The translations under genes were made by a program, and so were the position numbers. From assembly GCF_018555385.1 (NCBI RefSeq), contig NZ_JAFEJS010000003.1, positions 1 to 64,000 of the forward strand: a stretch of 64,000 nt of DNA, in the 5' to 3' direction. The DNA comes from Bifidobacterium santillanense. GTDB lineage: Bacteria > Actinomycetota > Actinomycetes > Actinomycetales > Bifidobacteriaceae. This document shows positions 27,209 to 36,786 of the stretch, piece by piece (position 1 is the stretch's first letter; every line of letters begins with the position of its first letter). The notes under the pieces were generated by a model, which ran no database searches, had not been told where the DNA came from, and was given only the letters and a program-made list of their open reading frames with translations.

Positions 27209-28210
27209 ATGGTTACGAAGAAAGGACCGACCAAGGGGTCGGGTGGCAAGCATCGCAACGCGCTTCGCGGCAAGGGACCGACGCCCAAGGCCGAGGATCG
27301 CGTCTACCACAAGGCATACGCGGCCAAGAAGGCGGCCGACCGCCGCAAGATGGCCGATCCGCGACTGGCAGCGCGCCGTCGCGTCGACAAGTTCGCCTCG
27401 GCGGACACCACGGATCTGGTGTTCGGCCGCAACTCCGTGCTCGAGGCGCTGCGCGTGGGCGTGCCGAGCTCCACGCTGTACATCATGTCGCGCATCGAGC
27501 ACGACGACCGCACGCGCGAGATCGTCAAGCTGGCGGGCACGCACGGCCTGCACATGCTCGAGGCGGATCGTCTGGAGATGGATCGCATCGCGCGTTCCGG
27601 CAACCATCAGGGCGTGATCCTGAAGGTCGATCCGTACCAGTACTCGTCGCTCGCCGAGCTCGCGGACCGCGCCGACAAGAAGTCGCGTGCGATGGAGGCC
27701 GCGAACTCCGAGGCGGCCAAGCTGAACGCGCGTCCGCTGTTCATCGCGCTCGACGGCGTGACCGACCCGCAGAACCTCGGCGCGGTCATCCGTTCCGCCG
27801 CCGCGTTCGGCGCGAACGGCGTGATCCTGCCGGAGCGTCGCTCGGCGTCCGTGAACGCCGCCGCGTGGAAGGTGTCGGCCGGCGCGGCCGCGCACCTGCC
27901 GGTATGCCGCGTGGTCAACCTGACCAAGGCGATCGAGAGCCTCAAGGAGCGCGGCTACTACGTCGTGGCGCTCGACGGCGGCGGCGACAAGATCGTGGGC
28001 GAAACCGGTTTCGAGACCGACCCGCTGGTCGTCGTGCTCGGCTCCGAGGGCAAGGGCGTGAGCCGTCTCGTGCGCGAGGCGTGCGACGCGGTCGCCGGCA
28101 TCCCGATCTCCAGCCAGGTCGAATCGCTCAACGCGTCCGTCGCGGCGGGCATCAGCCTGTACGCCGTAGCCAACGCGCGCCGCAAGGCGGCCGAGGCGGC
28201 ACAGGCCTAA
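27209..28210 (+). CDS. rlmB: 23S rRNA (guanosine-2'-O)-methyltransferase RlmB (TrmH/SpoU family)
   Basis: A 333-aa SAM-dependent enzyme that methylates the 2'-O of G2251 (E. coli numbering) in 23S rRNA. A basic N-terminal extension (KKGPTKGSGGKHRNALRGKG) is common in actinobacterial members. An L30e-like substrate domain begins at LVFGRNSVLEAL. The knotted SpoU domain has all three motifs: DPQNLGAVIRSAAAFGANGV, VVVLGSEGKGVSRLVRE and SLNASVAAGISLY. An ATG nine bases upstream is in frame. No clear Shine-Dalgarno precedes either ATG, so a leaderless start is possible. It is followed 223 bp on by the DUF4032 gene. Confidence 0.93.
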   Translation: MVTKKGPTKGSGGKHRNALRGKGPTPKAEDRVYHKAYAAKKAADRRKMADPRLAARRRVDKFASADTTDLVFGRNSVLEALRVGVPSSTLYIMSRIEHDDRTREIVKLAGTHGLHMLEADRLEMDRIARSGNHQGVILKVDPYQYSSLAELADRADKKSRAMEAANSEAAKLNARPLFIALDGVTDPQNLGAVIRSAAAFGANGVILPERRSASVNAAAWKVSAGAAAHLPVCRVVNLTKAIESLKERGYYVVALDGGGDKIVGETGFETDPLVVVLGSEGKGVSRLVREACDAVAGIPISSQVESLNASVAAGISLYAVANARRKAAEAAQA

Positions 28211-28433
28211 GCGGGCAGGCGACGTCGCGACGATACACCGACGGACGGGGTCGGCACCGATGCGGGAAGATCGGGCCGGCTCCGTCGCGTCGTCGTCATC
28301 GCTCCGATGCGCGGTGGCCGTGGCCCCGACACGGGCAACACGGACGAAACGGCGCGATCAGGCGCATCGTCAGACGCCAATCAGATGTCAATCAGGCGTA
28401 ATCAGGTATCACTAGTCAAGGAACGAGGCAAAG

Positions 28434-29861
28434 ATGCAAGCATCCATGAACCTGTCGGGTCTTTCGCAGCTGGATCCGCGCGCGGCGAAGGCCACCAGCG
28501 TCCAGGCGGAGGACGAATCCGCCGCGACCGCCGAACCGCAGGCGCTCAAGATCACCGCGGCGAGCTCCAATCCGAAGATGTTCACGCTGCCGTGGGAAAA
28601 GCCGCTGGCCACGTGGCCCGCCGAACTGCTCGCCAACCTGCCGCGAGGCATCTCCCGCCACGTCGTGCGCTTCGTGCACGTGGGCGACGAGGTGTACGCG
28701 ATGAAGGAGATCACGCGCCAGATGGCCGAGCGTGAGTACGAGATCCTGCGCCGCCTGCAGAAGCTTGATCTGCCGGCCGTCCGCCCGATCGCCGTGGTCA
28801 CCGGACGCCACGACCGCGAGGGCAACCCGCTCGAGGCGATCCTCGTGACGAAGCACCTCAAGTTCTCGCTGCCGTACCGCGCGCTGTTCGCCCGCAACCT
28901 GCAGCACGACACCGCCGAGCGTCTGATCGACGCGCTGGCCGTGCTGCTGGTCCGACTGCATCTGGCCGGCTTCTACTGGGGCGACGTCTCCCTGTCGAAC
29001 GTCCTGTTCCTGCGCGACGCCGACGCGTTCTCCGCGTTCCTCGTCGACGCCGAGACCGGCGACCTGCAGGTCAACCTGACCAACGGCCAGCGCGAATACG
29101 ACATCGATCTGGCGCGCACGAACATCATCGGCGAACTCATGGATCTGAGCTCCGGCAAGCTGCTGCCGGACGACGTCGACGAGATCGAGGTGGGCAACCG
29201 CCTGGCCGACCGCTACCACTCGCTGTGGAGCGCGCTGACCGACACCGACAAGTTCGGCCCGGACGAGATGTGGAAGATCGAAAAGCGCGTCAACAAGCTC
29301 AACGAGCTGGGCTTCGACGTGGACGAGCTCGAGATGAAGACCGAGGAGGGCGGCAAGCGCATCCTCGTGCGTCCGCGCGTGGTCGACGCCGGCTACGCGA
29401 ACCGCAAGCTGCTGCGTCTGACCGGTCTCGACGTGCAGGAGAACCAGGCCCGTCGACTGCTCAACGATCTCGACGCCTACCGCGCCTCGACCTGGCGCGA
29501 CGGCGAGGATCTCGAGATCGTGGCGACCGACTGGATGCGCGAGGTGTTCGAGCCGACCGTGCGTTCGATCCCGCGCGAATACCGCTCGCAGATCGAGCCG
29601 GCGCAGTTCTTCCACGAGGTGCTCACCCACCGCTGGTTCCTCGCGGAGAAGGCCGGCCACGACGTGCCGATGAGCGAGGCCGTGACCAGCTACATCGAGA
29701 ACGTGCTGCCACAGCAGATGCTCAACAAGAAGGACATCGACACGCTGCTCGAGGAGGCCGATTCCGGCGTCATCGACGACGAGTCCACCTACTACGACAA
29801 CGACGATGACGACGGCTACAACCCGGACTTCGACCCGGACGCCGCCGTCTGGTCCCACTGA
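28434..29861 (+). CDS. DUF4032 protein with a lipopolysaccharide-kinase-like N-terminal half
   Basis: A 475-aa actinobacterial protein of unknown role. Residues 75-210 look like a small kinase fold: a Lys in EVYAMKEI (K91), a Glu in AEREYEILRRL, then HLAGFYWGDVSLSNVLF (176-192) with Asp184 and Asn189, and LVDAETGD with Asp205. This is the order of Lys, catalytic Asp-Asn and metal Asp in Kdo/WaaP-type kinases. The C-terminal half is the DUF4032 domain and ends in an Asp-rich tail. Activity is inferred from these residues only. AAGGAACGAGG precedes the ATG. The 21-bp mirror array begins 68 bp after its stop. Confidence 0.82.
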   Translation: MQASMNLSGLSQLDPRAAKATSVQAEDESAATAEPQALKITAASSNPKMFTLPWEKPLATWPAELLANLPRGISRHVVRFVHVGDEVYAMKEITRQMAEREYEILRRLQKLDLPAVRPIAVVTGRHDREGNPLEAILVTKHLKFSLPYRALFARNLQHDTAERLIDALAVLLVRLHLAGFYWGDVSLSNVLFLRDADAFSAFLVDAETGDLQVNLTNGQREYDIDLARTNIIGELMDLSSGKLLPDDVDEIEVGNRLADRYHSLWSALTDTDKFGPDEMWKIEKRVNKLNELGFDVDELEMKTEEGGKRILVRPRVVDAGYANRKLLRLTGLDVQENQARRLLNDLDAYRASTWRDGEDLEIVATDWMREVFEPTVRSIPREYRSQIEPAQFFHEVLTHRWFLAEKAGHDVPMSEAVTSYIENVLPQQMLNKKDIDTLLEEADSGVIDDESTYYDNDDDDGYNPDFDPDAAVWSH

Positions 29862-29928
29862 TCCGAGCCACACGATAACCCCGGGGTTCGCACGCTTCCC
29901 CTCACCACCCCGGGAGTCCGCCACGTCC

Positions 29929-30283
29929 CGGTCCAGGGTCATCACGCCCCGGTCCAGGGTTGTCACATCCCGGTCCGGGATCACCACGCGTCGGTCCGGG
30001 ATCACCACGCCCCGGTCCGGGTCTGTCACGCGTCGGTCCAGGGTTGTCACGTCCCGGTCCGGGTTCAGCATGCATCGGTCCGGGGTTGTCACGCATAACT
30101 CCAAGGTTGCCACACTAAGTCCGGGATTGTCACTCGTTGCCCCGGGATCATCACCCCGAACTCCGGGGTTTGTTACGCAAAAACGATACAAACCCCGGAG
30201 TCATACGTGACAACCCCGGACCGACGCATGATGCCCCCGGAGTCATCCGTGATTACTCCGGACTTCGTGAGTACTCCGGACTT
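29929..30283. repeat. Mirror array of 21-bp repeats around a strong hairpin, copy A
   Basis: Twelve contiguous 21-base units (29929-30180) have the core GTCCGGGRTYGTCACG. They run up to a centre at 30180/30181, and about five units in the opposite orientation follow (30181-30283) in the same 21-base register. At the centre ACTCCGGGGTTTGT (30160-30173) pairs with ACAAACCCCGGAGT (30188-30201) around a 14-base A-rich loop. There are no unique spacers, so it is not CRISPR. A more degenerate unit may precede it from about 29905. The remaining 260 bp up to the next gene show nothing I can name. Confidence 0.85.
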
Positions 30284-30546
30284 ATACACTGCCAGAGCCG
30301 GCATCTTGGATCCAGCGATAAGCCTATCGTCGTCGCACTCCACGCAAGGCGACAGTGACGACCCGGCAGTGCTCCCATGGATCGCACAATGGCATCCTGG
30401 CTAACGACTGACGGCAAATGGCAAGCACCCGGCCGACGCATCCGTATCACGACATCGTCGCAGGGTTTTCCACCGGGTTATGCACCGGCGTCCCGGTTTT
30501 CTCCGCACGACAACACCTGCCTTCACGAAACGGGTACGGTCGCTGC

Positions 30547-31554
30547 ATGAACGAATCGCAGCAACACGGCATCGAACTCGACAACCGTCTCACGCATTGC
30601 GAGCGTGACCGCACATGTCTGATACCAACGGATCGGCGCAACTACATGATGCTCCAGCGCCGGGTATCGCGTGGCCAACTCGTCAAACCGTATCCCGGAA
30701 TGTTCGCGCGGACGGCATACTGGACCGGCACCGACACTGATGAACAGCATCGGATCATCGCACGCACGCTGCAACGGCTCCATCCCGAATGGACGTTCGC
30801 CGGCATTACCGCGGCATGCGTCTGGCGGCTTGATCACGGACGCTATCTGGATCGCAACGCCGCCATATTCGTCGCCGCAATCAACCATGACGTCGGCATG
30901 AATCAGACGAAACAGCTGCGGCGACAGTATCTGCCGCGCTGGGAATTCGGCAGGACCGTCGTGAGGGACGGGGTGCGGGTCACCGGCATCGTGCGCACGT
31001 TGTTCGATTGCGGAAGGCAATATGCGTTCCGTGATGCGATGCCGTTCTTCGACTCCGCCATCCGCGCCGGATACGTCACCCGCGAGGAGCTCGTCGCCGC
31101 GTACGACGTACCGCGTCTGGGACGGAACCAGCACAAACCGCGACTGCTGGCGCGGTATGCAAACGGGCTCAGCGAGAACGGCGGCGAATCGTTCTGCTAC
31201 GCCACCATGATGGAGGAGGGCGCGGCGACGCCGCAGCAACAGGTGGAGTTCACACATCCCGATGATCCGCGTCGTACGTTGCGTGTCGATTTCTGCTGGA
31301 CGCTCGACGACGGTTCCATCGTCGTCGCGGAATTCGACGGCGCGCGCAAATACGTTGACCCGAAGATGGTCGGCAGCCGGACGGTGGGCGATGTGGTGGC
31401 TGCCGAGCGCGATCGACAGGAGCTGCTGCAGCGATGCCGTGTTGCCCGGACCGTCCGCATGACGTTCGACGACGTCTGGCGTCGCACGCCGATGATGAGC
31501 AAGCTGTCCGCCGCCGGCATCCCAATGGGATATTCACGGAATCTGACGTCATGA
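30547..31554 (+). CDS. AbiEi-like winged-helix protein with a DUF559/Vsr-type nuclease-like C-terminal domain
   Basis: A 335-aa orphan. Residues 25-60 (LIPTDRRNYMMLQRRVSRGQ, then LVKPYPGMFA) resemble the winged helix of AbiEi-type antitoxins. The middle part resembles the AbiEi middle domain. The C-terminal part from about 205 has the spacing of a PD-(D/E)xK nuclease: E214 in GGESF, D248 in LRVDFCW, and E262-x-D264 in VVAEFDGARKY. The pairing is common in actinobacteria, where its function is unknown. No toxin gene (AbiEii) lies beside it. The start at MNESQQHG is uncertain; the frame is open 43 codons upstream. It is enclosed by the two 21-bp mirror arrays, one on each side. Confidence 0.75.
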   Translation: MNESQQHGIELDNRLTHCERDRTCLIPTDRRNYMMLQRRVSRGQLVKPYPGMFARTAYWTGTDTDEQHRIIARTLQRLHPEWTFAGITAACVWRLDHGRYLDRNAAIFVAAINHDVGMNQTKQLRRQYLPRWEFGRTVVRDGVRVTGIVRTLFDCGRQYAFRDAMPFFDSAIRAGYVTREELVAAYDVPRLGRNQHKPRLLARYANGLSENGGESFCYATMMEEGAATPQQQVEFTHPDDPRRTLRVDFCWTLDDGSIVVAEFDGARKYVDPKMVGSRTVGDVVAAERDRQELLQRCRVARTVRMTFDDVWRRTPMMSKLSAAGIPMGYSRNLTS

Positions 31555-31569
31555 AAATGAACTGCAAGG

Positions 31570-31985
31570 CCGGTCCGGAATCATCACGCCAAACCCCGGG
31601 ATGGTCACGCGCGGGTCCGGGATGGTCACATGCGAGTCCGGGATCGTCACGCGCAAGTCCGGGATCGTCACATGCGGGTCCGGGGATGTCACGTCACACC
31701 CCGGATTTTGCACGCCTGACTCCGGGGTTTGTTACGGAAAAACGATACAAACCTCGGAGTCCAGCGTGACATCCCCGGACCCTCACGTGATGATCCCGGA
31801 GTCGGACGTGACACCTCGTAGTCAGGTGCGACAACCTCGGAGTCAGGTGCGATGAAACCCGGAGCTCCGTGTGACGAACCCGGAGTCCCGTGACGTACCC
31901 GGAGTCCCGTGACGAACCCGGAGTCCCATGTGACGCACCCGGAGTCCCGTGACTTACCCGGAGTCTTATGGGACGCACCCGGACT
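31570..31985. repeat. Mirror array of 21-bp repeats around a strong hairpin, copy B
   Basis: Eight contiguous 21-base units (31570-31737) lead to a centre where GACTCCGGGGTTTGT pairs with ACAAACCTCGGAGTC around an A-rich loop (about 31718-31761). Some eleven oppositely oriented units follow to about 31985, with lengths drifting from 18 to 23 bases. The central 40 bases are almost identical to those of copy A, while outer units vary. The array begins 16 bp after the AbiEi-like gene. The following 190 bp to the terminator at 32181 hold nothing I recognise. Confidence 0.85.
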
Positions 31986-32180
31986 GTTCATGGGATGGAG
32001 GCGTCGGGGACTGGCGGGGTCTCGAGGAGCGTCGTCTTCGGCGCAGACGGCATCGATTGGAACGAGTTCCACGCCCACACCCCATGGGAATCGGGTGACT
32101 AGGAAGCGGAGCCTAAAGCACCACAAAAGTTCCATAGCCCATGATTCACACCCACACAAACACCCGAAGAGCCCCAAAAA

Positions 32181-32208
32181 AGAAGCCCCGCAACGTAGCG
32201 GGGCTTCT
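32181..32208 (-). terminator. Intrinsic terminator, minus strand
   Basis: AGAAGCCCCGC - aacgta - GCGGGGCTTCT is a perfect 11-bp stem (32181-32191 with 32198-32208). On the minus strand it is followed by TTTTTT (32180-32175). Just upstream on that strand a second hairpin pairs AACGAGACG (32211-32219) with CGTCTCGTT (32239-32247). Confidence 0.85.
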
Positions 32209-32246
32209 TCAACGAGACGGAATAGAGAGGAAGAGAGACGTCTCGT

Positions 32247-32342
32247 TTAATGGTTGACCGAGCCAACAGCTTGCTCAGCCAAGTCTTCAAAGGCCAATCG
32301 CCCGGAAGAGGCGGGGACCGGGCGCCGCGCCATGCGAATCAT
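32247..32342 (-). CDS. Possible 31-codon small ORF ahead of the terminator
   Basis: An open frame, MIRMARRPVPASSGRLAFED then LAEQAVGSVNH, ends 39 bp before a strong terminator. Its last 14 codons read like the end of an ordinary protein (FEDLAEQAVGSVNH). No ribosome site is convincing, and the frame is closed by a stop 11 codons upstream of the ATG. It may be a real small gene, the remnant of a decayed gene, or only the 3' region of the MsmK-type transcript, whose stop is 167 bp upstream. Confidence 0.25.
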   Translation of the reverse strand: MIRMARRPVPASSGRLAFEDLAEQAVGSVNH

Positions 32343-32508
32343 GGCAACGACACCGGTCGACGACCGCGCCGGTCACGCCGGCAGGTCGCGGAAGACCATG
32401 CCGGCGGATACGACCGGAGCGATTGGCGTCATTCAGTTATGCGATATTCAATTATCGATATTCAGTTATTCGCGTTCGACTGTCAGTCACTGTCAGTCGA
32501 TCCCGATC

Positions 32509-33636
<1,128 letters not shown>

Positions 33637-33850
33637 TGTTCATCCTTTCAGAGGCAGGTACGTGCCTCACGATCCGTTGTAAAGGGATTACTACTTTGCT
33701 TTACTGCTGTGCTTTGATCCGTTCGTTGCCGTTGACCGCATCGCTGCAATCGCTGGTAAACCGCAAACCTCGGCGTTTACTTATGCGGACCCTCCGGACT
33801 CCTCCGTCGAGCCTGCGCTTCACTATACACGCTCTCGCCGCCAAATCAAG

Positions 33851-33862
33851 GAAAGCGCTTTC
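33851..33862. promoter_or_regulatory. LacI-type palindrome upstream of the ABC ATPase gene
   Basis: GAAAGCGCTTTC is a perfect 12-base palindrome with the central CG typical of LacI-family operators, including global sugar regulators. It lies 215 bp before the ATPase start in a 291-bp intergenic region. The regulator is not in this window. Confidence 0.6.
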
Positions 33863-33927
33863 GCAAGTGTTTCGCATGAGCCCCGGCGTGTCGTGGAGTC
33901 TGTCTAACCGACCAGACGCCCCGACGA

Positions 33928-34716
33928 TCAGACGATCGATGGCTGCGTGCGCACGACGAACGACACCTCGCCGTCGTCGGGCGAATGCAACGTGGTGCTA
34001 AACGCGATCGTCGCGCCGAACTCGTCGCGCACGGTCGAATCCATCTCCAGCACGGCGGTACCGTCGGAGACGCCGAAGTACCAGGCCATGCGTCCGTCCA
34101 ACGCGCGCACGCGCACGGTCGCGTCGTTCTCGACGAGCTTGACGGCGTACTCGCGCTCGAGGAACTCATAGAGCGAATCGTCGCTGAAGTCCCATGCGAG
34201 TACCTTCGGGAACCTCGAGGCGACCAGGAACGAGACGACATGCTGCTTCGCCGCACCGCCCACGTAGCGCAGGCGCTCGAGCCGGATCAGATCCTCGCCC
34301 TCGTCCACTCCCAGATGCGCCGCGGCCTTCGCGTTACGCACGATGGAGTCGTCGAGCACCTTGGTGCTCACGGCGTTGCCGAGATCGGCCTGCTGGCGGA
34401 AGAACCCGCGGATGTAGCTGCCGATGGTGCGTCGCCCGGCGGCACCGGCGGCGACGCCCGACCCCACAGTCATCGCGGGACCGGACGCTCCGGCACCGAA
34501 CCCGACGGCCGTGCGGAAGGTGCCGCGACCCTGCTCTCGCGCCAGCAGCCCCTCCTGGATCAGATCGCCGACGGCATGGCGCAGCGTGATGCGGCTGACC
34601 CCGTACCGTTCGCACAGCTCCGGCTCGGCCGGCAGCTTCTCGCCCGGCTGCATGGCCTGCGCACGTTGCCGCAGGTTGTCCCTGACCGCAACGTATTTGG
34701 GAACGCCCTCTGCCAT
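33928..34716 (-). CDS. GntR-family (HutC/UTRA) transcriptional regulator
   Basis: A 262-aa regulator. An N-terminal GntR winged helix (VPKYVAVRDNLRQRAQAMQP, then LCERYGVSRITLRHAVGDLI and REQGRGTF) is followed by a Gly/Ala-rich linker (75-100) and a UTRA ligand domain (DLIRLERLRYVGG to the end). HutC-type regulators usually respond to a sugar phosphate. It is the last gene downstream of the ascorbate-type PTS genes on the same strand, 209 bp after the EIIC gene, and probably controls them. The linker is longer than usual. AAGGAGCTG precedes the ATG. Confidence 0.87.
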   Translation of the reverse strand: MAEGVPKYVAVRDNLRQRAQAMQPGEKLPAEPELCERYGVSRITLRHAVGDLIQEGLLAREQGRGTFRTAVGFGAGASGPAMTVGSGVAAGAAGRRTIGSYIRGFFRQQADLGNAVSTKVLDDSIVRNAKAAAHLGVDEGEDLIRLERLRYVGGAAKQHVVSFLVASRFPKVLAWDFSDDSLYEFLEREYAVKLVENDATVRVRALDGRMAWYFGVSDGTAVLEMDSTVRDEFGATIAFSTTLHSPDDGEVSFVVRTQPSIV

Positions 34717-34824
34717 GTGTCATCAGCTCCTTGTCTGTTCTCGATACGACTTTACCGTGCCCCGGCTCGACGACCCCGTCGCGGATGCGTGCGCCGCCCG
34801 GAACCGGATGGGAATACGACGAAA

Positions 34825-34856
34825 GCCGGGATGACGCTTTCGGCGCCAATCCCGGC
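34825..34856 (-). terminator. Hairpin between the PTS EIIC gene and the GntR gene
   Basis: GCCGGGAT (34825-34832) pairs with ATCCCGGC (34849-34856), with an inner GCTTTCGGC element. It lies 70 bp beyond the EIIC stop. It may end the PTS message or reduce read-through into the regulator gene. Confidence 0.5.
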
Positions 34857-34925
34857 GATTCCGCCGTTCATGTTCGATGTTCGGTTATCTTCGGACGATG
34901 CCGTCTCCGGCCATCACCTGCGCAG

Positions 34926-36314
34926 TCACTCGGAGGCGACCTCGGCGGCGGCCTTCCGCTTGTCACGCGCGGTCAGCGCGAACGACGCGGCGTAGAAGAC
35001 GACGACTGCGGCGACGATGCCGACGATCAGCGCGACCTGACCGCCGTGGCCACCGAGCTGACCGAGCAGGATGCCGGCCACGCCGAAGTCGGCGTCGGAG
35101 TAGGTGGCGTTCGCCATGCCCATGTCGCCGAGCACCGGCAGCAGGAACAGCGGCAGGAAGGTGATCACCAGACCGTTGACGAACGATCCGATGACCGCGC
35201 CGCGGATACCGCCCTGTCCGTTGCCGATGACGCCGGTCGCGCCGCCGGTCATGAAGTGGGCCACGATACCGGGAATGATGATGGTCGTGCCGGCCAACGC
35301 CATGATGCCCATGCCGACGATGCCGCCGACGAAGCTGGAGATGAAGCCGATGAGCACGGCGTTCGGAGCGAAGGTGAAAATCATCGGCACGTCGAGGGCC
35401 GGCTTGGAATTCTTCACGAGCTTCTCGGAGATGCCCTTGAAGGCGGGGACGATCTCGCCGAGCACCACGCGCACGCCAGCGAGGATGATGAACACGCCCG
35501 CGGAGAAGGTGGCGGCCTGCAGGACGGAGAAGACGACGAAGTTCTGGCCGTCGGACAGCTTATCCTCGATGTACGAGCCACCGGCGAACAAGGCGACGAC
35601 GATGTAGATCAACGCCATCGACAGAGCGATGATGACGGTGGTGTCACGCAGGAAGCCCAGACCGGACGGGAACTTGATGTCCTCGGTGGACTTGGACGGG
35701 TGCTTCCTGGAGCGGGTCAGACGGGCGACGAGACCGCCGAGGGCGATGCCCGCGCCGCCGGTGTGGCCGAGCGCCACATCACCGGTGCCCGCAGCGGCCT
35801 TCATGAACGGCTGCACGAGGGACGGGGAGATCGTCACGATCAGGCCCTGCGCGATGGCGCCCCACAGGATCACGCCCCATGCCGGCAGGCCGGCGACCTC
35901 GAGGATCACGGCGACCATCGTGGCCATATAGAAGGCGACGTGGCCGGACAGGTAGATGTACTTGAAGCGGGAGGTCATCGACAGCAGGATGTTGACGATC
36001 ATGCCGAAGAAGAAGATCAGGGCCGCCTCGGAACCGTACTTCACCAGCACGGTGCCGACGATCGCCTCGTTGTTCGGCACGACGCCCTGCACGTGGAACG
36101 CGTGCTGGAACATGTCGCCGAACGGGTCGAGCGCCCCGGAGACGACGGACGCGCCGGCGGAGAGTACCAGGAAGCCCACCATCGTGCGGATGGTGCCCTT
36201 CATGATGTCCGTGCCCTTCTTGTGCTGCACGGCCAGGCCGATCAGCGAGATCAGCGCGACGATGATCGACGGCTGGCGGAAGATGTCCAACAGGACAGAC
36301 AATGCGCCATTCAT
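34926..36314 (-). CDS. ulaA: PTS ascorbate-type transporter subunit EIIC
   Basis: A 462-aa membrane permease of the L-ascorbate PTS family (UlaA/SgaT). About eleven helices are seen, starting with LLDIFRQPSIIVALISLIGLA. Family segments include QHKKGTDIMKGTIRTMVGFLVLSAGA and GHTGGAGIALGG. It would phosphorylate its substrate during entry with EIIA and EIIB, whose genes lie upstream in the same direction. The family transports L-ascorbate in E. coli, but relatives of unknown substrate are common, so ascorbate is not certain. AAGGAGAACCC precedes the ATG. Confidence 0.88.
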   Translation of the reverse strand: MNGALSVLLDIFRQPSIIVALISLIGLAVQHKKGTDIMKGTIRTMVGFLVLSAGASVVSGALDPFGDMFQHAFHVQGVVPNNEAIVGTVLVKYGSEAALIFFFGMIVNILLSMTSRFKYIYLSGHVAFYMATMVAVILEVAGLPAWGVILWGAIAQGLIVTISPSLVQPFMKAAAGTGDVALGHTGGAGIALGGLVARLTRSRKHPSKSTEDIKFPSGLGFLRDTTVIIALSMALIYIVVALFAGGSYIEDKLSDGQNFVVFSVLQAATFSAGVFIILAGVRVVLGEIVPAFKGISEKLVKNSKPALDVPMIFTFAPNAVLIGFISSFVGGIVGMGIMALAGTTIIIPGIVAHFMTGGATGVIGNGQGGIRGAVIGSFVNGLVITFLPLFLLPVLGDMGMANATYSDADFGVAGILLGQLGGHGGQVALIVGIVAAVVVFYAASFALTARDKRKAAAEVASE

Positions 36315-36373
36315 GGGTTCTCCTTCTTCTTGTGCTTTCCCTATTTCCTTGCTGCCGCTTGCCTACCGCGCGG

Positions 36374-36670
36374 TCACTTGCCCGGCACCGCGACGCCGTG
36401 GCGCTCAAGGGCGGCGGCGACCTGCTTGGTGATGTTGTCCATGTCGATGAGGCTGTCGAGTACGACGACGTCCTTCATCAGACCGGTCGCGGCCTCGGCG
36501 ATGTCGCGGCCGACGAACAGCACGTCGGCGGAGGTGGGGGTGACGGACGCGATGTCCATGTGGTCGGTTTCGACGCCGTCGACGCCGAGGTTCCTCAGCG
36601 CCTTCTCGATGTTGAGCTGGGTCATGAAGCTGGAGCCGAGGCCGGTGCTGCAGGCGGTGATGATCTTCAT
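36374..36670 (-). CDS. ulaB: PTS ascorbate-type subunit EIIB
   Basis: A 98-aa phosphocarrier. The phosphorylated Cys7 lies in the loop ACSTGLGSSFM, the lactose/ascorbate-type EIIB P-loop. The rest alternates strand and helix as expected (VETDHMDIASV, ADVLFVGRDIA). It passes phosphate from EIIA to the incoming sugar. GAAAGGCATT precedes the ATG. It lies 59 bp upstream of the EIIC gene and 116 bp downstream of the EIIA gene. Confidence 0.88.
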   Translation of the reverse strand: MKIITACSTGLGSSFMTQLNIEKALRNLGVDGVETDHMDIASVTPTSADVLFVGRDIAEAATGLMKDVVVLDSLIDMDNITKQVAAALERHGVAVPGK

Positions 36671-36786
36671 GGTGAATGCCTTTCTGGTTATGGATTCTCG
36701 TGAATCCGGGGTTTGGGGGTTTGGTTTGTCGGTATGCGGATGGAGAGGATGGATGGATTGGATACGGGTGCGCCGGTCGCCGCCCG

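Noticed and set aside
28416..30191. Minus-strand frame of about 590 codons starting in the 21-bp array and running antisense to the DUF4032 gene
   Set aside because: Its first 80 codons are just the 21-bp repeat read as a 7-residue repeat, and the rest is antisense to a well-supported gene. No ribosome site precedes it.
29806..30210. Coding interpretation of array A on the plus strand (7-residue repeats ending GFVTQKRYKPRS)
   Set aside because: The frame starts inside the DUF4032 gene, all frames through a 21-bp repeat stay open by construction, and the mirror symmetry fits DNA or RNA structure better than protein.
29929..31985. 21-bp arrays as CRISPR
   Set aside because: Units are contiguous with no unique spacers, change orientation at a central hairpin, and no cas genes are present.
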